In this document: piece after piece, positions 1 through 6,009 of the stretch
How the letters are laid out: each line of letters starts with the position of its first letter
How positions within the stretch are numbered: position 1 is the stretch's first letter
Origin: Acidobacteriota bacterium
GTDB lineage: Bacteria; Acidobacteriota; Vicinamibacteria; Vicinamibacterales; 2-12-FULL-66-21
DNA length: 9,939 nt
Direction of reading: 5' to 3'
NCBI GenBank assembly: GCA_013694635.1
Contig: JACDCA010000109.1
Coordinates: 1 to 9,939 of the forward strand
Position numbers and translations under genes: made by a program
Notes under the pieces: model-generated
The model's database searches: none
Told to the model about the DNA's origin: nothing
Seen by the model: only the letters and a program-made list of their open reading frames with translations

Positions 1-38
1 ACCGTCAGGATGAGGAGCGAAGGCGATGGCTTTTTCAT
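1..38 (-). CDS. 5' end of an unidentified exported protein gene (partial)
   Basis: Only the first 12 codons are in the window: an ATG at 38-36 reading MKKPSPSLLILT, then the gene leaves at position 1. The start has two lysines followed by a hydrophobic run, as at the beginning of a Sec or lipoprotein signal peptide, so the product is probably exported. The start is supported by a GGGAG ribosome-binding sequence at 50-46 on the minus strand, seven nucleotides before the ATG. It lies 20 nt after the stop codon of the zinc metallopeptidase gene on the same strand, so the two are probably co-transcribed. No function can be given from so little sequence. The chance that this is a spurious start is real but reduced by the good ribosome-binding site and spacing. 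Confidence 0.55.
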   Translation of the reverse strand, partial: MKKPSPSLLILT

Positions 39-45
39 GGTCAAA

Positions 46-50
46 CTCCC
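46..50 (-). promoter_or_regulatory. Ribosome-binding site of the left-edge gene
   Basis: The minus strand reads GGGAG here, seven nucleotides upstream of the ATG at 38-36. This site is the main reason for calling the short edge fragment a gene. Confidence 0.5.
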
Positions 51-58
51 GACAAAGG

Positions 59-910
59 TCATTGGAAAGTGTCGCAGCTTCGCGGATCGCCGCTGTCGAA
101 CCCGCGCCGGAACCATTCGACGCGCTGCGCCGATGTGCCGTGTGTGAACTTGTCCGGCATCACGTGGCCGTTCGACCGCTTCTGGATGGTGTCATCGCCG
201 ATGGCGGAAGCCGCCCGTAGCCCCTCTTCGAGATCGTCGGGATCGAGCTCCACCTTGCCCTGCTGCGCGCGACCCTGCTGCGCGGCGCTATGCCCCCAGA
301 CGCCGGCATAGCAGTCGGCCTGAAGCTCCATGCGGACCGAGAGCTCGTTGCGCGCCCGCGGGTCGCCGGATTGCTGCTGACGAACGCGTGCTTCCACCCC
401 GGTCAGCGCTTGAACGTGGTGGCCGACCTCGTGCGCGAGCACGTAGGCCTGCGCGAAGTCTCCCGGCGCGCGGAAGCGGTTGTGCAGTTCGTTGAAGAGG
501 TTCAGATCGAGGTAGACGCGGCGGTCACCGGGGCAATAGAACGGCCCCACCGCCGACTGCGCCAGACCACAAGTCGACTGCACGGCATCGCGAAACAGGA
601 CCGCCCGGGTTCGCTGGTACTGACCGCCAAGCAGCTTTTCCCACGTCTGCTGCGTGTCTTCCATGACCGCATCGACGAAGTCGACCAGCTTTTCTTCCTC
701 GGGAGAGGCCGCGACGGCCCCTCCCGTGCCTGATGTTTCGTAAGAGGAAGGCGTCTGGTTGCCGACGAGCGACAGAAAGTCGACGCCGGTGAACCAGCTC
801 AGAACGAGCAGGACCAGGACGCCGCCGATACCCATGGATACGGCGCCAACGCCTCCGGATCTGCCGCGCTTGTCATCGATGTTGCCGCGTCCGCCAGGTG
901 TCCACCTCAT
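59..910 (-). CDS. Neutral zinc metallopeptidase, YpfJ-type (membrane-anchored)
   Basis: A 283-residue protein of the putative neutral zinc metallopeptidase family (YpfJ-like). The N-terminus is typical of the family: a Gly/Arg-rich cytoplasmic stretch (residues 1-22, MRWTPGGRGNIDD) followed by one membrane segment (about 24-46) and a soluble, probably periplasmic, catalytic domain. The zinc-binding HExxH motif is HEVGH at 160-164, with Glu161 as the expected catalytic residue. The ELQADC segment (195-200, then YAGVW) probably supplies the third ligand. The family signature THGTSAQRVEWFRRGF (256-271) is intact, as are paired cysteines at 114 and 126. The ATG at 910-908 is preceded by a strong GGAGG at 922-918 with a 7-nt spacer, which fixes the start. 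Length is normal for the family. The natural substrate is unknown. It sits 67 nt downstream of the MATE gene and 20 nt before the edge gene. Confidence 0.92.
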   Translation of the reverse strand: MRWTPGGRGNIDDKRGRSGGVGAVSMGIGGVLVLLVLSWFTGVDFLSLVGNQTPSSYETSGTGGAVAASPEEEKLVDFVDAVMEDTQQTWEKLLGGQYQRTRAVLFRDAVQSTCGLAQSAVGPFYCPGDRRVYLDLNLFNELHNRFRAPGDFAQAYVLAHEVGHHVQALTGVEARVRQQQSGDPRARNELSVRMELQADCYAGVWGHSAAQQGRAQQGKVELDPDDLEEGLRAASAIGDDTIQKRSNGHVMPDKFTHGTSAQRVEWFRRGFDSGDPRSCDTFQ

Positions 911-917
911 CTGTTCG

Positions 918-922
918 CCTCC
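918..922 (-). promoter_or_regulatory. Strong ribosome-binding site of the metallopeptidase gene
   Basis: GGAGG on the minus strand, seven nucleotides before the ATG at 910. It is the clearest Shine-Dalgarno site in the window; most other genes here lack one. Confidence 0.7.
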
Positions 923-959
923 ACCAACGGGAATTGCAAGGCAGCCGCCAGACCATAGA

Positions 960-977
960 GGCCGGCTAAAGCCGGCC
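960..977. repeat. REP-like perfect palindrome, GGCCGGC-TAAA-GCCGGCC
   Basis: A perfect 7-bp inverted repeat with a four-base loop occupies the gap between the MATE and metallopeptidase genes. It directly abuts the TAG stop codon of the MATE gene (980-978). As RNA on the minus strand it would form a very stable hairpin, but there is no following T-run, so it is not a classical intrinsic terminator. It could act as a 3'-end stabilising or attenuating hairpin between co-transcribed genes. The shape (GC palindrome with TAAA loop, flanked by CTAC) resembles dispersed extragenic palindromes. Only one copy is seen in this window, so its repeat nature is inferred. Confidence 0.6.
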
Positions 978-2474
978 CTACCGAACGTCTACGGCGATCT
1001 GCCGCCACCGCCCCTGGTGGAATCGCGCGACCGACAACGCGCAGCGCGCGAAATGTCCGGCGAGTATGGCGGTCCAGACCGTAGACGATTGGAGCGTGCC
1101 CATGGCCTGCGCGGTGAAGCAGATGCTCAGAGGGATCAGCACCTGTGAAATGAGGGTAATAACGAGGGGACTGCGTGTGTCGCCGGTGCCCTGGAGACCA
1201 CCCGTGTAGGTAAGCGCGACAGTGATGAAGAGCCCCGACACACTCAGGTAGCGCAATAGCTCGCGCCCGATCTGAACGACCACGGGATCGGTGATGCCAA
1301 AAATCGCGAGCAACTGCTCCGGAATCAGCCAGAACAGCGCTCCCACCAGTCCCGCGACACCCAACCCGATGCGCGCGGCGAGGTGGACGGCACGTTCGCT
1401 TCGGTCGGGCCGTCCGGCGCCGAGGTTCTGGCCCGCCACGGCCGCGGCCGCTCCCATGAGACCCACCGACGTCCACGTGATCAGCGAAAAGAGCTCCGCG
1501 TAGCCGACGGCAAATGCGGCCTGAGCCTCAGCGCTGTGCTCGAGGGATCCGATGAACCGCAGCATCAGCACGCCGGCGATGTTCATCGCCACGCCCTGGA
1601 ACCCCGCTGGAAGGCCAAACTTAAACAGCGCCCGGATGATGGCCCAGTCCGGCTTCCAGGACATCGATCGCGGAAAGTGGACCACGAGTTTCCCGGCGAG
1701 AATCATCCAGATCGCGGCCGAGGAGACGAGAATGCTCGCGATCACCGTCCCCATTGCCGCCCCCTTTGTGCCGAAGGCAGGGATCGGCCCGGCGCCGCGA
1801 ATGAGAATGACGTTCAGGGAGATGTTCAATACCGTCATCGCCACGCCGAGATACAGCCCCGTGCGCGCGTCTCCCGCCGCGCGCAGCGCGCCGCCGAGCA
1901 TGAAGAACATCAGCATGCCGATGCTGAAGAGGAACATGATCCGCAGGAACGGAAGCGCCTCCGCCCGCACCTCCGGCGTCGCATTCACGAGCTCCAGCAG
2001 CGACGGTGAGAGCAGGTAGCCGAGCGGCGCGAGGATGCCCACCGACAGGATGAAAGCGGTCAGAAATGCCTGGTAGACCGTGCGATCCACCATCTCGTGG
2101 TTGTTCGCTCCCGCAAAACGCGCCACGAGCACACCCATGCCCGTGAACAGCGAACTGATGAAGACAATGACGACGAGGAAGATCTGCCAGCTGACGCCGA
2201 TGGCCGCGTTGGCAGTGAATCCAACGAAGTGTCCGACCAGCGCGTGATCGATGATGCCCTGCAATCCACCGATGGCGTTCTGCAGCACGGTGGGCCACGC
2301 GATCTTCCACACGGCCTTGCCGATGGGCCCTTCGACGATGGAACGATCGAGCTTTTTGCGTCCGGGCTTGGAGGCGGCTTCGGCTGGAGGTACGCCAGCA
2401 GTCATGTGCGCAGACGACCCGGTCGCCGCCTCCGCCACCGGTGCAGCGTGTATGGGGTTCGGTTCTCCGGGCAC
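978..2474 (-). CDS. MATE family efflux transporter
   Basis: A 498-residue inner-membrane protein of the multidrug and toxic compound extrusion (MATE) family, which exports organic cations or other drugs in exchange for Na+ or H+. After a roughly 45-residue hydrophilic Ala/Pro-rich extension, the family core begins at LDRSIVEGPIGKAVWKIAWP (42-61) and runs through about 12 hydrophobic segments. The internal two-fold pseudosymmetry is visible: GALRAAGDARTGLYLG (195-210) in the N-lobe matches GGLQGTGDTRSPLVIT (425-440) in the C-lobe. VAGQNLGAGRPDRSERAV (346-363) is the typical mid-protein loop. The longest reading starts at GTG 2474, with no convincing ribosome-binding site. An ATG at 2405 (residue 24) is an equally possible start and would still leave the core complete. 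The gene lies 61 nt after the VOC gene on the same strand. Transport substrate cannot be predicted. Confidence 0.93.
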   Translation of the reverse strand: MPGEPNPIHAAPVAEAATGSSAHMTAGVPPAEAASKPGRKKLDRSIVEGPIGKAVWKIAWPTVLQNAIGGLQGIIDHALVGHFVGFTANAAIGVSWQIFLVVIVFISSLFTGMGVLVARFAGANNHEMVDRTVYQAFLTAFILSVGILAPLGYLLSPSLLELVNATPEVRAEALPFLRIMFLFSIGMLMFFMLGGALRAAGDARTGLYLGVAMTVLNISLNVILIRGAGPIPAFGTKGAAMGTVIASILVSSAAIWMILAGKLVVHFPRSMSWKPDWAIIRALFKFGLPAGFQGVAMNIAGVLMLRFIGSLEHSAEAQAAFAVGYAELFSLITWTSVGLMGAAAAVAGQNLGAGRPDRSERAVHLAARIGLGVAGLVGALFWLIPEQLLAIFGITDPVVVQIGRELLRYLSVSGLFITVALTYTGGLQGTGDTRSPLVITLISQVLIPLSICFTAQAMGTLQSSTVWTAILAGHFARCALSVARFHQGRWRQIAVDVR

Positions 2475-2535
2475 GAAGCCGGAATGATAGCACCCGCGTT
2501 CGCGCCGGACGCCGCAGGGACGAACGGTGACGCGG

Positions 2536-3501
2536 TCAGGGCTTCATCGATTTCAGCGTCCTTCGCACCTCTGCGTGCGCCAGGACGACGGCCGGTTGCC
2601 GCTGCAGCGCTTCGTAATAGCGCCGCTGAAATCCTTCGCCGGTTTCGGACGCGGTGAGCAGCTTTTCCACTTGCTCGGCCAGCGCCTGCGCGTCGCTGTC
2701 GGTCGCCGGCGAATCCGCGGCGAGCGTCTCGTCGATGCGGACGATCAACTCCGAGACAGAGTGCAGCCACGCGAACCACGGGTCGCTGATCACGAGCTGC
2801 AGCAGATTGGCGCTCGAACCGACGCTCCCGCGATCCAGTTCGTACGCCGTCCGCGCATCGTCCAGGAGCGCCTTGTGGAGATTCATGAGAGGCATCCGCA
2901 GATCGGCAAGCTGCCGCCGGCGCCACTCGACAACCTCCTGGTTGCCGGGTGCTGTCGTCGAGCGCCGGTCGGGCGTCGCCGGCGCGGCAGGGGCCTGCAT
3001 TGAAGCCGGCGTCGGCGCGGCTGCGTCCCGCAGCAGCGATTCGAGATCCAGCGGCCCCGTGGTCATCTCGATTCTGCCGTCAGCGGTGCGCGGCCATTCC
3101 TCCCGCGGTCGATCGCGATAGAGCTCGATGCCGTTGCCGTCAGGGTCCGTCAGATAAAGCGCCTCGCTGACGCCGTGATCGCTCGCTCCCTGGAGCGCTA
3201 CGTTCGCGTCCTGCAGGCGGCGGAGCGCGTCACCGAGAGACGCGCGATCAGGATAGCGGATGGCGAAATGATACAAACCAGTCGCCCCCTGCGCCGGTGG
3301 CCGTCCGCCGCGGCTCTCCCATGTGTTGAGCCCGATGTAATGGTGATAGCCCCCCACGCTCAGAAAGGCCGCCGACGTTCCCATCCGCTGCGTCAATTCG
3401 AAGCCGAGAACACCGGAGTAGAACGCGATGGCGCGCTCGAGGTCCGACACTTTGAGATGCACGTGGCCGATGTCGATGCGTGGGTCGATCTGCCTTTCCA
3501 T
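2536..3501 (-). CDS. VOC-family dioxygenase/glyoxalase-like protein fused to an uncharacterised C-terminal domain
   Basis: A 321-residue two-part protein. Residues 8-160 form a vicinal-oxygen-chelate domain closest in style to CatE-like catechol 2,3-dioxygenases: IGHVHLKVSDLERAIAFYSG (11-30), HHYIGLNTW (53-61), LYHFAI (77-81 region) and GNGIELYRDRP (122-132). The three expected metal ligands, His13, His78 and Glu126, are all present. Such proteins usually end near the PLDLESLL segment (150-157). Here a 25-residue Ala/Pro linker leads instead to a second globular region (about 186-321) with a core of LMNLHKALLDDARTAYE (205-221) and LLQLVISDPWFAWL (233-246). I recall similar sequences as stand-alone hypothetical proteins in other bacteria, but this is not verified. 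The substrate is unknown. The ATG at 3501 has no clear ribosome-binding site. It is the first gene of the left minus-strand cluster and diverges from the acylase gene. Confidence 0.88.
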   Translation of the reverse strand: MERQIDPRIDIGHVHLKVSDLERAIAFYSGVLGFELTQRMGTSAAFLSVGGYHHYIGLNTWESRGGRPPAQGATGLYHFAIRYPDRASLGDALRRLQDANVALQGASDHGVSEALYLTDPDGNGIELYRDRPREEWPRTADGRIEMTTGPLDLESLLRDAAAPTPASMQAPAAPATPDRRSTTAPGNQEVVEWRRRQLADLRMPLMNLHKALLDDARTAYELDRGSVGSSANLLQLVISDPWFAWLHSVSELIVRIDETLAADSPATDSDAQALAEQVEKLLTASETGEGFQRRYYEALQRQPAVVLAHAEVRRTLKSMKP

Positions 3502-3644
3502 GATTTACCGTCGGGGCCCCCTGCACCCCGACTGGCTCGCTTCGCTACGTGGGGCCCTAACGCCCACTCCGCTCCGCTCGCACTCCATCATCGCGCAAGT
3601 TGGCACGGCTGGCGAAAGGATCTCGGCTGAGTTAGATTCACGGC
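3502..3644. other. Divergent intergenic region with two GC-rich hairpins
   Basis: This 143-bp region must hold the promoters of both the VOC gene (minus) and the acylase gene (plus). It contains two inverted repeats. GTCGGGG (3510-3516) pairs with CCCCGAC (3526-3532) across a 9-nt loop, and GTGGG (3549-3553) pairs with CCCAC (3563-3567). The first lies 8 nt upstream of the VOC start codon and would be in its leader or at its promoter. Between and after them are short similar strings (GCTCGCTTCGCT, CCGCTCCGCTCGC). I see no convincing sigma-70 promoter for either gene. Confidence 0.5.
3510..3532. repeat. Inverted repeat (7-bp stem) near the VOC start codon
   Basis: Perfect complement of GTCGGGG and CCCCGAC separated by nine bases. 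Its distance of 8 nt from the VOC start codon means an RNA hairpin here could hinder ribosome loading. As DNA it could be an operator half-site pair. Neither role is shown. Confidence 0.5.
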
Positions 3645-5876
3645 ATGATCCGCCCGCTACTTGCCGGTGTGGTGCTCGCCACCGCGATTGCGTTCCTGGC
3701 GCTCCGCGAATCACAGTCACCGCTCGATGCGCAGGCGCGAGCGGCGCTGTCGCGGATCGACGGCACGGTACGCGTGCCGGGCCTGAAGGCGGCCGTGGAA
3801 GTGTTGCGGGATACCTGGGGCGTTCCACACATCTACGCAAAATCAGTGGACGACCTGTTTTTCGCGCAGGGCTACGTGATGGCGCAGGATCGGCTCTGGC
3901 AGATGGAGATCTGGCGCCGCACCGTCGAGGGCCGGCTGGCGGAAGTTCTGGGCGCCGCGGCTCTCCCGCGCGACCGGCAGGCAAGACTGCTCAAGTATCG
4001 AGGGCCGCTCGACGACACGGAGCTGACGTCCTACCACCCCGAGTCGCGCAGGATCATGGGCGCCTACGTGTCGGGGGTCAACGCGTTCATCGCCGAAGCG
4101 ACGGCGTCGGGCAAGCTGCCCGTGGAGTTCGTTCTGACGCGTATCCGCCCTCAACCGTGGACCGTCGAAACGCTGCTCTCACGGCAGATCGCTTTCGGCG
4201 ACGCGACCAGCGAGCTGCAGCTCGCGGCCGCGGTTGCTGAGATCGGAGCGGAGCAAGCAAACCGCCGCCGCAATCCTGATCCGTTCGAACCGCTGGTGGT
4301 CCCGCCGGGGATCGATGTCGCGGCGATTACCGATGCGGTCTTCGCGGCCACCCGCGCCGGCGCCCCCGCGCCGCGCCCGCAGATCGAACCCGGCAGCAAC
4401 AACTGGGTGGTCAGCGGCGCATTGTCAGCCACTGCAAAACCGGTCGTCGCAAACGATCCGCACCGCGAAGTGACCAACCCCTCCCTGCGTTACATCGTGC
4501 ATCTCAACGCACCCGGGTGGAATGTCGCGGGCGCTTCTGAACCGCCGTTCCTGGGGGTTGCGATCGGACACAACGAACGAATTGGCTGGGGTTTGACGAT
4601 CGTCGGCACCGACCAGCAGGACGTCTACGTCGAGGAACTGAATCCGGCGAATCCCCAACAAATGAAGTGGAAGGGGGCTTGGGAACCGATCCGGACGGTC
4701 CGGGAAGAGATTCGGGTCAAAGGGGAAAACCCCGAACAGTTCGAGATGAAGTTCACGCGTCACGGCCCGATCTTCTACGTGGACGCACCGCGCCATCGCG
4801 CATACGTGCTGCGTTCGGCGCTGCACGAGCCCGGGACGGCTCCCTACCTCGCCGGTCTGCGCCTCGCCCAGGCGCCGGACTGTCGCGCGTTTCTCGACGC
4901 CGCCGGGTACTGGAAGACACCGTCGGAAAACCTGATTTGCGGTGACGTCGACGGAAGCATTTCGTGGCGCGCCTCTGCGTTGACGCCGGCGCGCAAGGGA
5001 TGGAGCGGACGGCTGCCCGTGCCGGGGACGGGAGAGTTCGAGTGGCAAGGCTTCCGATCGGACCTTCCTCGGGAACTGAATCCCTCACGCGGCTTCATCG
5101 TGACGGCGAACCACAACGTCCAGCCGAAGAGTTATCAGCCGCCGTTCATGTTCAAGAACGCCGACACGCGGTTCGAGCGCATCACGCGGCTCCTCCAGTT
5201 GATCCGGCCGGGACAAAAGTATTCGCTGGACGATCACCGTCGCATGCAACACGACGCGTATTCACTGCGCGCGGCGGCGGACGTGGATCTGTTCAAGGGC
5301 TGGTCGTCCTCCGATCCAGCCGTCGAACGAGCGCGGGTCATGCTGTCGAAATGGGACGCGACGTACCGGCGCGAGAGCGCCGAGGCCGCGTTGTATGAGG
5401 CATGGCGCGCAGGCGGCGCACAGGGCCGCGGCGGAAGAGGCGCGGCACCGGTGCCATCGCCCGTCGGGCCCGGCATGAGCCCGACCACCCGCGTGGAGAT
5501 CGAGAAACGGCTGCAACACGCCGTCGGGCGTCTGACGAGCGACCAGGGGGCGGACTGGATGTCGTGGCGCTGGGGACGCATGCACATGCGGGCGTTTCCG
5601 CATGCGGTCGTCGCGCACTTCGATATTCCGGCCGTCGAACGGGGCGGCGGCGCCGGCACAGTCGCGGCAGACGGCGCCAGCTATCGCGAGATTCTCGATG
5701 TCGCGAACTGGGATCGTTCGCTGGTGATCAACACGCCTGGGCAATCCGGGCAGCCTGGCAGTCCGTTCTACGGCAACCTCGCGCGAGACTGGGCGGACGA
5801 GCAGTACTTCCCGCTCGCATTCAGCCGGAGCGCGGTGGAAAAGGCAACCGCGCACAGGCTGACCCTGACGAAGTAG
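3645..5876 (+). CDS. Penicillin acylase family protein (secreted or membrane-anchored Ntn-hydrolase)
   Basis: A 743-residue precursor of the penicillin/AHL acylase family, whose members hydrolyse amide bonds of acylated amines, beta-lactams or N-acyl homoserine lactones. Residues 5-20 are hydrophobic (signal peptide or anchor), directing the protein to the periplasm. The alpha-chain part contains VPHIYAKSVDDLFFAQGYVMAQDRLWQME (60-88, family signature). Autocatalytic cleavage is expected between Gly250 and Ser251 in EPG/SNNWVVSG, making Ser251 the N-terminal nucleophile of the beta chain. Numbered from Ser251, DPH273 falls at beta-23 and Asn489 (TANHN) at beta-239, close to the beta-23 His and beta-241 Asn of E. 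coli penicillin G acylase. IGHNERIGWGLT (307-318) and NTPGQSGQPGSPFYGN (696-711) are also family hallmarks. An in-frame TAG at 3633 makes ATG 3645 the first possible ATG; no clear ribosome-binding site is seen. A Gly/Ala/Pro-rich insertion occurs at about 589-612. Substrate is not predictable. Confidence 0.94.
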   Translation: MIRPLLAGVVLATAIAFLALRESQSPLDAQARAALSRIDGTVRVPGLKAAVEVLRDTWGVPHIYAKSVDDLFFAQGYVMAQDRLWQMEIWRRTVEGRLAEVLGAAALPRDRQARLLKYRGPLDDTELTSYHPESRRIMGAYVSGVNAFIAEATASGKLPVEFVLTRIRPQPWTVETLLSRQIAFGDATSELQLAAAVAEIGAEQANRRRNPDPFEPLVVPPGIDVAAITDAVFAATRAGAPAPRPQIEPGSNNWVVSGALSATAKPVVANDPHREVTNPSLRYIVHLNAPGWNVAGASEPPFLGVAIGHNERIGWGLTIVGTDQQDVYVEELNPANPQQMKWKGAWEPIRTVREEIRVKGENPEQFEMKFTRHGPIFYVDAPRHRAYVLRSALHEPGTAPYLAGLRLAQAPDCRAFLDAAGYWKTPSENLICGDVDGSISWRASALTPARKGWSGRLPVPGTGEFEWQGFRSDLPRELNPSRGFIVTANHNVQPKSYQPPFMFKNADTRFERITRLLQLIRPGQKYSLDDHRRMQHDAYSLRAAADVDLFKGWSSSDPAVERARVMLSKWDATYRRESAEAALYEAWRAGGAQGRGGRGAAPVPSPVGPGMSPTTRVEIEKRLQHAVGRLTSDQGADWMSWRWGRMHMRAFPHAVVAHFDIPAVERGGGAGTVAADGASYREILDVANWDRSLVINTPGQSGQPGSPFYGNLARDWADEQYFPLAFSRSAVEKATAHRLTLTK

Positions 5877-6009
5877 GGCATGCGACCCGAAGCACGCCCA
5901 CAAGCCGGCCAATGCAAATGCTTCCGAATCCGCTGAGGGGCCCCGATTCGTCGAGGGGGGCGCGGAACTGCCATCATGGCCGTGATTCCGGGCACCGGGG
6001 TACGGGGCG
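5877..6009. other. Convergent intergenic region with an imperfect hairpin
   Basis: This 133-bp gap lies between the convergent 3' ends of the acylase and membrane-protein genes. It has a GGGGCCCC palindrome (5937-5944) and an overlapping stem, CCCCGA (5941-5946) against TCGAGGGG (5951-5958), with one bulged A and a TTCG loop. This could help end transcription in either direction, but no T-run follows on either strand. I see no coding potential here. Confidence 0.35.

Noticed and set aside
26..220. Short plus-strand open frame at the left edge.
   Set aside because: It lies antisense to the metallopeptidase 3' end and the edge gene, with no ribosome-binding site and no protein-like composition.
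1383..2009. Plus-strand open frame of 208 codons inside the MATE region.
   Set aside because: It is antisense to the clear MATE gene, and its His/Arg/Glu-rich product has no recognisable feature.
3600..3638. TTGGCA (3600-3605) and TAGATT (3633-3638) as a promoter for the acylase gene.
   Set aside because: The spacing is 27 bp, far outside the usual 16-18 bp for sigma-70 promoters; the match is probably chance.
3428..4240. Plus-strand open frame of 270 codons spanning the divergent intergenic region and the acylase 5' end.
   Set aside because: The acylase frame with its family motifs occupies the same bases, and this product is Arg/Gly-rich low-quality translation.
3511..5946. TCGGGGCCCC (3511-3520) and its reverse complement (5937-5946) as terminal inverted repeats of a mobile unit carrying the acylase.
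   Set aside because: Only ten GC-only or nearly GC-only bases match, there is no transposase, no target duplication is visible, and GGGGCCC strings are common in such DNA.
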